Shown piece after piece: positions 28,044-36,342 of a stretch of 57,552 nucleotides of DNA (position 1 is the first letter of the stretch; the number at the start of each line of letters is the position of its first letter). A model generated the notes under the pieces. That model made no database searches. It was given only the letters and a program-made list of their open reading frames with translations, and was not told the origin of the DNA. The position numbers and the translations under genes are program-made. This DNA is from an uncultured Clostridia bacterium (lineage in GTDB: Bacteria; Bacillota; Clostridia; TANB77; CAG-508). The stretch lies in the NCBI GenBank assembly GCA_944393465.1, contig CALYAG010000012.1, forward strand, positions 1-57,552, given 5' to 3'.

Positions 28044-30131
28044 TCAATTTTCCTCTTTTATAATATTCTTACTACCATAATATGTCGCTAAGAAATATCC
28101 ACCATATATTGCAACCATTAGCACTGCTGTCATAATAATTGAACTAAATATGTCTTGTTTTCCAAATACAGATAATATTATGCTAGCAACTTTCATGCCA
28201 AATATTGAATGTATTATTGCTAAAAATAGTGGTAGCATGAAGAATATTGCAATTTGCTTAAATAGTGCCTTATTAATCATTTTTTCATCTGCACCAATTC
28301 TTCTTAACACTTTATAACGTTCTTTATTGTCTGAGCTATCAGATAATTCTTTAAGTGCTAATATTGCTGCACTTGATATTAAAAATGTTATTCCTAAATA
28401 TAGTCCAATAAATGTAACTGTTGCAGATATTCCTACACTTGATTCATAATTAGTTATTTTAGTAAATGCTGACATATTTTCAAATACTACATTGTTTACC
28501 GCTTCTCCATTACTTGAAATGTCCACAATTTTGTTTTCAATTGCTTGTTTTTCTTCATCAGTTTGACCTTTATATATTCCTGATAAAAGCATATTATATT
28601 TCCATTCCTCTTTTATTGCTTTATCTGGAAGAATTATTGTTCCAGTTTCCATTGCCTGTGTTGAAATAGAAATTACTGTATTTATACATTCACTAAATGC
28701 TGGTTTATATTCTTTTCCTTCAATTGTTAGTTTTGTTCCCATACTTAAAGATGTATCTCTATAACTTTTCATTGCATCATAATTACATACTACTGCATAT
28801 TCATCATCCTTCAAACTTATTTCTGGTCTTCCATATAATTTTTGCAATTTATTATAATCCGAAAGTTTTATTACATTTTCAGGATAGTCTAATTCTAAAG
28901 CTGGAAAATCTCTTGATATTCCTTCAAGTACTGGTCCTAAAGTTTCTTTGGCTGTAACCCCATTTACAAGATATTCAGATATTTCTACATAATCTGAAAA
29001 ATTTGATTTATCAAATCCTACTTTCTCTAAAGACTCCATTATTGGAACTAATGAATCTGCTCTTTGCTCATCAGTATAGTTAAATGTATCTCTGCCATTT
29101 GAGCTTGTATAAGTTTCTGGTAAGTTATATGGTTTGGTTATCGTAATATCCGCAGGATTCATTTCCTTAAGTTGAGCATTTAATGAATTATTTAAGCTTA
29201 TTGCTGATGAAAAAATACATATTGTAAAAAACAATAATAAACATATAATGCTCATTGAAAATACTGTTGTATTAATTTTGCTATTTGTTTGTCTTAATAC
29301 AAACATATTCAAATCTTTTAAATATATCTTTTTGCTTGCTTGAACAAGCTTTAATGCAAATCCTGAAAGTGAATAGAAAAAAATAAATGTGCCTACAACT
29401 CCAAGACCAATAGCTGTCATAAATTTATCTGCAATAGGTGATGTAACTCCTGTAATTGCAAAATAATATGCATATCCTAAAACTGCTATTGAAATTATAA
29501 ATATTATTACAGAAATTACTGGATTTCTTAAAATAACTTTCTCATTTTTCTTTCCTGCATTTAATAAATCTATTAATTTATATTTTGCAACTGTGAATAA
29601 ATTTAAAATCATTACAATTAAATAAATTCCAGCAAAATATATGATTGTTTTTATCATCGCTGATTGTGAAAAAATGAATCTATACTCTTCCATATCTGCT
29701 TCAAATAGTTTAGCTACAAGTATGGACATTAGCTGTGAGGCAAATATTCCCACAATTAAGCCTACTGCTAAAGAAAAAATACCAATTAATAATGTTTCTA
29801 ATAAAAGAATTACTGATATATTCCTTCTCCCCATTCCCAGTAGCATATATAATCCAAATTCTTTTTTTCTTCTTTTAATCAAAAAGTTATTTGCATATAC
29901 TATTAAAAATCCTAATACAAGAGTAACAAATACTGAAACCATGCCTAAAACTTGTATCATTAATTCTATTATTTGCTGTTTTGATGTACTTAAATCAAGT
30001 GCTGCTTGTTGTTCATCCATACTATTGAAAATGTAAAAAATTGCTACGCCAAGAACTAATGTAATAAAATAAATTACATAGTCCTTCATGTTTTTCTTCA
30101 TATTCTTGAAGGCTAACTTAAATGACATCAT
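28044..30131 (-). CDS. BceB-type ABC transporter permease
   Basis: The 695-residue permease has the BceB/FtsX-like layout: about ten membrane segments with a large extracellular domain (about residues 310-540) between segments seven and eight. Bce-type transporters bind peptide antibiotics such as bacitracin or lantibiotics on lipid II-cycle intermediates. They both remove the drug and signal to a partner kinase that has no sensor domain of its own. The start overlaps the ATPase gene by 14 bases, so they are coupled. The substrate cannot be read from the sequence. Confidence 0.92.
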   Translation of the reverse strand: MMSFKLAFKNMKKNMKDYVIYFITLVLGVAIFYIFNSMDEQQAALDLSTSKQQIIELMIQVLGMVSVFVTLVLGFLIVYANNFLIKRRKKEFGLYMLLGMGRRNISVILLLETLLIGIFSLAVGLIVGIFASQLMSILVAKLFEADMEEYRFIFSQSAMIKTIIYFAGIYLIVMILNLFTVAKYKLIDLLNAGKKNEKVILRNPVISVIIFIISIAVLGYAYYFAITGVTSPIADKFMTAIGLGVVGTFIFFYSLSGFALKLVQASKKIYLKDLNMFVLRQTNSKINTTVFSMSIICLLLFFTICIFSSAISLNNSLNAQLKEMNPADITITKPYNLPETYTSSNGRDTFNYTDEQRADSLVPIMESLEKVGFDKSNFSDYVEISEYLVNGVTAKETLGPVLEGISRDFPALELDYPENVIKLSDYNKLQKLYGRPEISLKDDEYAVVCNYDAMKSYRDTSLSMGTKLTIEGKEYKPAFSECINTVISISTQAMETGTIILPDKAIKEEWKYNMLLSGIYKGQTDEEKQAIENKIVDISSNGEAVNNVVFENMSAFTKITNYESSVGISATVTFIGLYLGITFLISSAAILALKELSDSSDNKERYKVLRRIGADEKMINKALFKQIAIFFMLPLFLAIIHSIFGMKVASIILSVFGKQDIFSSIIMTAVLMVAIYGGYFLATYYGSKNIIKEEN

Positions 30132-30885
30132 TTAGCTCACCTCCAAGAAGTGTAACAACTTCTATTATTTTTTCAAAGAACTCTTTGCGACTTTGTGAAC
30201 CTTTAACTAATTCATTAAAAATCTTTCCATCTTTTATGAATAAAATTCTGTCTGCATAACTGGCTGTAAAAGCATCATGTGTAACCATTAGGATAGTTGT
30301 ATTTAGATTTTTATTTAAGTTTTCAAAGCTATCAAGCAATTGCCTAGCAGACTTTGAATCTAATGCTCCTGTTGGTTCATCTGCTAAAACTAATTTTGGA
30401 TTAGTAATAATTGCTCTAGCTGATGCAATTCTTTGCTTTTGTCCTCCTGATACTTGGTAAGGATATTTCTTTAAAATTTCTTTTATTCCAAGTTTTTCTG
30501 CAACAGTTTCTATTCTTTCTTTTATTTCTTTAGGATTAACTCTTTGTATTGTTAATGCAAGTGCAATATTCTCGTAAGCTGTTAATGTATCTAATAAATT
30601 AAAATCTTGAAATATAAATCCAAGCTCTTCTCTTCTAAATTTATTAAGTTTATTTCCTTTTAACTTAGTTATGTCAGTTCCATTGATTATAATGTTCCCT
30701 GATGTAACTCTATCAATTGTAGAAATACAATTTAACAGTGTTGTTTTTCCAGAGCCAGATGCACCCATTATTCCTACAAATTCTCCCTCTTGAACTTTAA
30801 AACTAATATTATCTATGGCTTTTGTTAAGTTTGATTTATTACCATAGTATTTTTCTACGTTTCTAACTTCTAATACGTTTTTCAT
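30118..30885 (-). CDS. BceA-type ABC transporter ATPase
   Basis: The 255-residue ATPase has Walker A GASGSGKT (41-48), signature VSGGQKQRIASARA and Walker B LVLADEPTGALDS. The start at 30885 has GAGGAG eight bases upstream; a longer frame from 30927 lacks one. It pairs with the overlapping permease. It lies directly after a terminator that ends the histidine-kinase gene, so the transporter genes have their own promoter, with a likely regulator site at 31014-31036. Confidence 0.94.
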   Translation of the reverse strand: MKNVLEVRNVEKYYGNKSNLTKAIDNISFKVQEGEFVGIMGASGSGKTTLLNCISTIDRVTSGNIIINGTDITKLKGNKLNKFRREELGFIFQDFNLLDTLTAYENIALALTIQRVNPKEIKERIETVAEKLGIKEILKKYPYQVSGGQKQRIASARAIITNPKLVLADEPTGALDSKSARQLLDSFENLNKNLNTTILMVTHDAFTASYADRILFIKDGKIFNELVKGSQSRKEFFEKIIEVVTLLGGELNDVI

Positions 30886-31013
30886 AAAATTTTCTCCTCG
30901 TAAATTTTGCGTTACAATTTCCAACAAGTATTTTAAAAAATACTATATGTGTTTTGAATCCTTGTTGATTATATTTTAAACTCTTTTTATATTACTTGCC
31001 ATCGATTTATATT

Positions 31014-31036
31014 AATTTAAAGTGACATTTTTGTAA
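31014..31036 (-). promoter_or_regulatory. Candidate BceR-type operator upstream of the transporter genes
   Basis: On the minus strand the site reads TTACAAAAATGTCACTTTAA and continues ATT. TTACA-N4-TGTCA fits the TNACA-N4-TGTAA pattern reported for Bce-type regulators except at one position. It lies about 130 bases upstream of the ATPase start. Confidence 0.5.
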
Positions 31037-31054
31037 GATAGGTGTACGTTACCT

Positions 31055-31090
31055 AAAAAACCTCAGAGTAAATTTTCTCTGGGGTTTTTT
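31055..31090 (-). terminator. Terminator of the two-component system genes
   Basis: AAAAAACCCCAGAG pairs with CTCTGAGGTTTTTT on the minus strand, 24 bases after the kinase stop codon. It separates the kinase from the transporter genes. Confidence 0.9.
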
Positions 31091-31113
31091 AAAGTTCAAA
31101 CCTATATTTATTT

Positions 31114-32127
31114 TTACATATCTGTCATACTACTAACTGGGAAAGTGATTTTTACAACCGTACCTTTTCCTTCTTTAGAATCAAGCTTTATCCCTAAGTC
31201 TAATTTATCACATAATTTTTTGCATAAGTAAAGACCTATTCCTGTTGACTTTTTGCCAATTAACCTTCCATTTTCACCAGTGAAACCTTTTTCAAATACT
31301 CTTGAAATGTCTTTTTCTTTAATTCCAATTCCGTTATCTTTAATGTAAAGTGAAACACTATCTTTATTCTCTTCTGCATATATTTCAATTTTCTTGTCAT
31401 CTTTTTTTGAGTATTTAATACTATTTTGAATAATTTGATTTAAAATAAAAATGCACCATTTGCTATCTGTGTATACTATTTTGTCTAAATCATGCAAATT
31501 TAATTCAATATTATTATATACTACCGACTCTTTATTTCTTACAATCGCTGAATTTACAATTTCCTTTAGATTGCTTTTGCTCACAATATAATCTTTTTCA
31601 ACAGTATTGCTCCTTGCATAAAAAAGCACCTGCTCTATGTAATTTTCCATTTTATTTATTTCTTCATCAATGCTTTTAGTTACATCAGATTTATTATTTT
31701 CAATAATTAACTTACTTGTAGCTATTGGTATTTTAATTTCATGAATCCACATTTCAATATAATCTTTGTAGTCTTCCACTGCGAACTTATACTTATTTAC
31801 ATTTTCAATCATTGCTTTGTTAGTCTGTCTAAGTGTTTCTTTTAAAATTTTTCCTTCCTGAAAATTTGCATTTGGTATTATTTCTGAAATTAAATATTTT
31901 TCGTCCAACTGATTTAGATTTGATTCTAGTGTATCATAATAAGATTTTTTGTTCATGTATTCGGCTATAGCAAAAATTAAATAAAGAGCTATTGGAATAG
32001 CTACAATATATACCGCTATAAATCCTTCAACATTATATGGTAATAAAAATACCAAAATTGTAAACAGTGCTAATACTAGCACTGTAAAAGATAGGAGTTT
32101 TTCTTTTATAAAACATTTTAAGCTCAT
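31114..32127 (-). CDS. BceS-type intramembrane-sensing histidine kinase
   Basis: The 337-residue kinase has two N-terminal membrane segments (about 12-30 and 37-56) joined by a very short loop, and no separate sensor domain. This marks intramembrane-sensing kinases that take their signal from a BceAB-type transporter. The phospho-accepting His129 lies in WIHEIKIPIATSK. The ATPase domain has N, G1 (IKDNGIGIKE) and G2 (KSTGIGLYLCKKL) boxes. It lies 16 bases after the regulator gene. AAAGGAG precedes the start. Confidence 0.94.
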   Translation of the reverse strand: MSLKCFIKEKLLSFTVLVLALFTILVFLLPYNVEGFIAVYIVAIPIALYLIFAIAEYMNKKSYYDTLESNLNQLDEKYLISEIIPNANFQEGKILKETLRQTNKAMIENVNKYKFAVEDYKDYIEMWIHEIKIPIATSKLIIENNKSDVTKSIDEEINKMENYIEQVLFYARSNTVEKDYIVSKSNLKEIVNSAIVRNKESVVYNNIELNLHDLDKIVYTDSKWCIFILNQIIQNSIKYSKKDDKKIEIYAEENKDSVSLYIKDNGIGIKEKDISRVFEKGFTGENGRLIGKKSTGIGLYLCKKLCDKLDLGIKLDSKEGKGTVVKITFPVSSMTDM

Positions 32128-32143
32128 TTTTAATAATTCTCCT

Positions 32144-32815
32144 TTAATTTAAAATGTACCCTTGACCCCTTTTAGTTTCAATTATATCTTGCAAACCAAC
32201 TTCTTCAAGCTTTGTTCTAAGCCTTTTCATATTTACAGTAAGTGTATTATCATCTATAAAACTTTCGCTCTCCCATAAGTAATTTATTATTTCTTCTCTT
32301 GAAACTATTTGACCTCTTTTTGATACTAAAAAGTATAATATTTTTAATTCATTTTTCGTGAGTTCAATCTGCGTATTTCCTCTTTCTAGCATACTTTTTG
32401 ATACATTTAATATAAAATCTTGGCAATCAATCTTATTTTGATTTGTATCAGTTATTTTACTTCTTTTAAGAAGTCCAGCTATTTTAGCAAGTAGTATTTG
32501 CAAATTAAAAGGTTTTGTAACATACTGGTCTGCACCATAATTTAAACTTATTAGTTCGTCTAGCTCATTATCTTTACTTGTTATCATAATTATAGGCACA
32601 TTAGATACTTTTCTTATTTCCTTTAAAATATATTCTCCATCAATGTTTGGTAAATTGATATCCAATAATATTAAATCAGAATTAATTTCAATCGCGTCTT
32701 TTACTGGATTTTCAAAATTTTCTAAACTTGTTGCTTCATATCCATTTTTATTTAAAAATATTTCAAGTTCTTTTCTTAATTTTTCATCATCTTCAATTAT
32801 TAAAATTTTTGACAT
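32144..32815 (-). CDS. OmpR/BceR-type response regulator
   Basis: The 223-residue protein has a receiver domain with the phospho-acceptor Asp52 (LLDINLPNIDG), acidic pocket residues in IIEDDE, and Lys in TKPF. A C-terminal winged-helix DNA-binding domain follows (ELTKNELKILYFL to the end). The start at 32815 has GAGGAGA upstream. With the kinase and the BceAB-like genes it makes a four-gene resistance module. Likely targets in this window are the sites at 31014 and 27828. Confidence 0.94.
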   Translation of the reverse strand: MSKILIIEDDEKLRKELEIFLNKNGYEATSLENFENPVKDAIEINSDLILLDINLPNIDGEYILKEIRKVSNVPIIMITSKDNELDELISLNYGADQYVTKPFNLQILLAKIAGLLKRSKITDTNQNKIDCQDFILNVSKSMLERGNTQIELTKNELKILYFLVSKRGQIVSREEIINYLWESESFIDDNTLTVNMKRLRTKLEEVGLQDIIETKRGQGYILN

Positions 32816-32914
32816 ATAAACTATCTCCTCATATAACACTTTAATTTTGGCTTGTTATCTCATTACAAGGTTGAGATAATACTTTTTTAGTAGTTTATAA
32901 CCAAAAAATAAATT

Positions 32915-33080
32915 TTGTCAATAGGTGTTAAATGGGACGGTTCTAATTGACAGTTGGGGACGGTCCTTTTTCGAAAAAATTATTTTAAGTGTCAAACGGA
33001 ACCGTCCCAATTGACAGTTGGGGACGGTCCTAAATCGAAAAAATTATTTAAAGTGTCAAACGGAACATCTCAATTGACAC
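32915..33080. repeat. Hybrid of type A and type B repeats
   Basis: Type B half-sites (AATGGGACGGTTCTAATTGA and GTGTCAAACGGAACCGTCCC) run straight into type A cores: ATTGACAGTTGGGGACGGTC occurs twice. The type B end and type A start overlap at ACAGTTGG. The element ends three bases from the splB stop codon. Confidence 0.88.
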
Positions 33081-33083
33081 TCA

Positions 33084-34082
33084 TTACACCACATACCAAA
33101 TCCTATTATTCTTAAAATACTTTTCTAATTCACTTCTAAAAAACTCTTCACCTTCAGATCGTAATTCCTTTTTATATGCATACTTTCCTCTACCTCTGCC
33201 GGTCATTTTATTATTATCATATATTTGTATACTATTAGGAAAAGCTTCACTATTGATTGCATTATGCACGTAGCTATATGTCATAAATATTATTTCAAAA
33301 AATATATTACTCCTAGCTTTTGCATTCAATTTTTCTTGTAATTCTACAATCAAATTATGATATAGCTCTTTCCAATTATCTAGAAAAATAACTGGTGCTA
33401 TTAATACTCCTATTTCATAATCTGCATCTGCTAATTTATTTATAGCTTCAATTCTATCTTTCAATCTTGATGTTCCAAATTCTACATTATTTATAATGTA
33501 TTCCGGATTTACACTCATTCTTATAATTATTCTTTTCTCGTGATTTAGCCCAATTAAATCATCTACATATGCAAACTTTGTAGGAAGTGTTAATTTACCT
33601 TTTTTAGCTTTCTTAAAATTTTCTATTGTCCAAACTAAATTATTTGTTATGGTATTTTCCAAAATCAAATCACTATTACTACCTATTTCAAAAGTCAAAT
33701 CTCTATCCGCTTCATTTGCTGTTTTTATTATTTTATCTAGCATTTGTTCTCTATTTACAAACAATCTTAAATAAGCGCATTTATTATAATTGCAAACCAA
33801 ATAGCAATACATACAACTAGCAATGCAACCAGATGAAGTATATGGAACTAAATAATCAGATACTTTATAATTTGGTACAAATTTTTGAGTTTTTCTTACT
33901 CCTATAATTAAATTTCTTTTCATTTTCAAAAATTCTTTATTACTTTTCTTTCGCATTTCTTCTATATTATTATGATTTTCTATCTCTATTTTTGGAACAT
34001 CTTTGTATTTTTCTAATAACTCATTACCCAATTCATAATTTTCTATATTTTTTTCAAAATAAATAGCTGTTGGTTTAAACAT
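33084..34082 (-). CDS. splB: Spore photoproduct lyase-like radical SAM protein
   Basis: The 332-residue protein aligns along its length with SplB, which repairs the spore photoproduct 5-thyminyl-5,6-dihydrothymine in DNA during germination. The iron-sulfur cluster motif CxxxCxxC is Cys86, Cys90 and Cys93 (GCIASCMYCY). The family segments LRLFVNREQML and SVNPEYIINNVEFGTS are present. At the position of Bacillus Cys141 (FEASCTSD), the hydrogen-atom donor, this protein has Ser135 (FEIGSNSD). Extra cysteines occur at 97 and 102. Either the mechanism differs or the function has moved. It is transcribed alone between two repeat loci. Confidence 0.85.
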   Translation of the reverse strand: MFKPTAIYFEKNIENYELGNELLEKYKDVPKIEIENHNNIEEMRKKSNKEFLKMKRNLIIGVRKTQKFVPNYKVSDYLVPYTSSGCIASCMYCYLVCNYNKCAYLRLFVNREQMLDKIIKTANEADRDLTFEIGSNSDLILENTITNNLVWTIENFKKAKKGKLTLPTKFAYVDDLIGLNHEKRIIIRMSVNPEYIINNVEFGTSRLKDRIEAINKLADADYEIGVLIAPVIFLDNWKELYHNLIVELQEKLNAKARSNIFFEIIFMTYSYVHNAINSEAFPNSIQIYDNNKMTGRGRGKYAYKKELRSEGEEFFRSELEKYFKNNRIWYVV

Positions 34083-34156
34083 AGTTTTCTCCTTTCACTC
34101 GCTACTCAATAGCGACTAGCTTTTACTATGTTTTCCAACAGCTTTAGTTTTTATAC

Positions 34157-34368
34157 TTTTTTTCAGTTGGGGACGGTCCTAAATCGAAAAAATATTATTT
34201 TTATTTAAAGTACGTTCCTACTTGAAAAATTTTTTCGATTTAGGACCGTCCCCAACTGAAAAAATATTATTTTTTATTTAAAGTACGTTCCTACTTGAAA
34301 ATTTTTTTCGATTTAGGACCGTCCCAGAATGAAAATTTTCGATTTAGGACCGTCCCCAACTGAAAAAA
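34157..34368. repeat. Type A intergenic repeat, four arms
   Basis: One forward arm is followed by three reverse arms with two copies of the CGTTCCT spacer. One reverse arm is altered to CCCAGAATGAAAA. The element ends at the base before the ABC exporter stop codon. It fills most of the 34083-34368 gap; the rest holds a small TCGCTA/TAGCGA hairpin near 34098. Confidence 0.92.
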
Positions 34369-36342
34369 TTATTCAATTTCAATTTTTCCAGTATATAAAG
34401 CGTAGTACATACCTTGTTTTGCCATAAGTTCTTTATGATTTCCACGTTCTAGAATTCTTCCATGGTCTAGTACCATTATTAATTCTGAGTTTCTTATTGT
34501 AGAAAGTCTATGTGCTATAACAAATACTGTTCTGCCTTTCATTAATTCATCCATACCTTTTTGAACAATTTGTTCTGTACGTGTATCAATACTTGATGTT
34601 GCTTCATCTAATATTAATACTGGTGGATTATATAATGCGGCTCTTGCAATTGAAAGTAATTGTCTTTGACCTTGAGATAAACCTTCTCCACTTCCTGATA
34701 TTACTGTGTCATATCCATCAGGCAAGTTTCTAATGAAGTGGTCAGCATTTGCAAGCTTTGCAGCTTTTATTACATCTTCATCACTTGCATTTAAGTTAGC
34801 ATATCTTATGTTGTCTTTAACTGTACCTGTAAATAAACTTGTATCTTGCAATACCATACCAAGTGATTTTCTTAAATCCTTTTTCTTGATTTTTTTAACA
34901 TTTATGCCATCATATCTAATTTTACCATCTTGTATATCATAAAAACGATTTATTAAGTTTGTAATTGTTGTTTTTCCTGCACCTGTTGCACCAACAAATG
35001 ATACTTTTTGACCTTCTTTAGCTTCCAAAGTGATGTCATGAAGTACCATTTTGTTTGGAGTATATCCAAAGTTTACGTTTTCAAATTCTACATGTCCACG
35101 TAATCTTGTATAAGTTACTCTTCCATCATGGTGTGGATGTTTCCAAGCCCAAATTCCAGTTCTTTCTGCACTCTCAACTAATTTACCATTTTCCATTTTT
35201 GCATTAACAAGTGTTACATAACCATCATCTACTTCTGGCTCTTCATCTATTAATGCAAAGATTCTCTCTGCACCAGCTAATGCCATTATAACAGAGTTCA
35301 TTTGTTGTGAAACCTGACTTACTGGGTTTGTAAAAGCTTTTATGTATTGTAAGAATGCTGCTATACTACCTATACTTAAAATACCATTTACTGAAAGCAT
35401 ACCACCAATTATTGCAACAAATACATATCCTAAGTTACCAATGTTTGCAATACATGGCATTAATACATTTGCATACATATTAGCTTGAGTACTACTATCA
35501 CATAATTCTTCATTAAGTTCGTCAAATTTTTCTTTTGACTCTTCTTCATGATTAAATACTTTAACAACTTTTTGTCCAGACATCATTTCTTCAATGTAAC
35601 CATTTACTTTACTAATATCATCTTGTTGTTTTACGAAATATTTAGAACTGTTTCCACCTAAATATCTAGCACAGAATATCATTAATACAACCATACCTAA
35701 AACTATAAGTGTTAAGTATACATTTGTAGTAAACATTGATATTAATATACTTGCCATTGTTACTACTGATGAAAATACTTGTGGAATACTTTGACTAATC
35801 ATTTGTCTTAAAGTATCAACATCGTTTGTGTATGTACTCATTATTTCACCATGAGCATGAGTATCAAAATATTTTATAGGTAAACTTTGCATGTGATTAA
35901 ACATATCTTCACGTACTTGTCTTAAAACACCTTGTGAAATGTTTATCATAAGTCTATTATAAATATATGTAGCTGTTATACCAACTAAGTACATTACGCC
36001 CATACCAACAACAGCCATAAATAAATTACTTAAGTCAGGGTTTTCCTGTCCCATTAGAGGAGTGATGTAATCATCAATTAATTTTTGTAAGAATTGTATT
36101 CCCATTACATTAGCAATACTACTAACTATAATACTAATGATAACAACAACAAATTGAAATTTGTAAATTCCAGTTGCATATTTTAAAAGTCTTTTTACTG
36201 TTTTAAAATCAACTGAGCCTGATTTTTTCTTTGCTTTTTTGCTATTCTTGTCAGCTTTGGTAGCCAGTTTAATTTTTTCAGTCTTCTTGCTGTTAATATT
36301 TTCGTCATCTAAACCGTTATTTAGCTTTTCTTTCTTACTCAT
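34369..36342 (-). CDS. ABC exporter half-transporter, catalytically complete subunit
   Basis: The 657-residue protein has a Lys-rich cytoplasmic N terminus (about 1-45), a six-helix type IV exporter membrane domain (about 55-350) and an ATPase domain. It shows Walker A GATGAGKT, signature LSQGQRQLLSIARA, and Walker B with the catalytic Glu in LILDEATSSIDT. It overlaps the preceding half-transporter gene by eight bases. The pair resembles heterodimeric multidrug exporters such as BmrCD/LmrCD. Substrate is unknown. Confidence 0.93.
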   Translation of the reverse strand: MSKKEKLNNGLDDENINSKKTEKIKLATKADKNSKKAKKKSGSVDFKTVKRLLKYATGIYKFQFVVVIISIIVSSIANVMGIQFLQKLIDDYITPLMGQENPDLSNLFMAVVGMGVMYLVGITATYIYNRLMINISQGVLRQVREDMFNHMQSLPIKYFDTHAHGEIMSTYTNDVDTLRQMISQSIPQVFSSVVTMASILISMFTTNVYLTLIVLGMVVLMIFCARYLGGNSSKYFVKQQDDISKVNGYIEEMMSGQKVVKVFNHEEESKEKFDELNEELCDSSTQANMYANVLMPCIANIGNLGYVFVAIIGGMLSVNGILSIGSIAAFLQYIKAFTNPVSQVSQQMNSVIMALAGAERIFALIDEEPEVDDGYVTLVNAKMENGKLVESAERTGIWAWKHPHHDGRVTYTRLRGHVEFENVNFGYTPNKMVLHDITLEAKEGQKVSFVGATGAGKTTITNLINRFYDIQDGKIRYDGINVKKIKKKDLRKSLGMVLQDTSLFTGTVKDNIRYANLNASDEDVIKAAKLANADHFIRNLPDGYDTVISGSGEGLSQGQRQLLSIARAALYNPPVLILDEATSSIDTRTEQIVQKGMDELMKGRTVFVIAHRLSTIRNSELIMVLDHGRILERGNHKELMAKQGMYYALYTGKIEIE

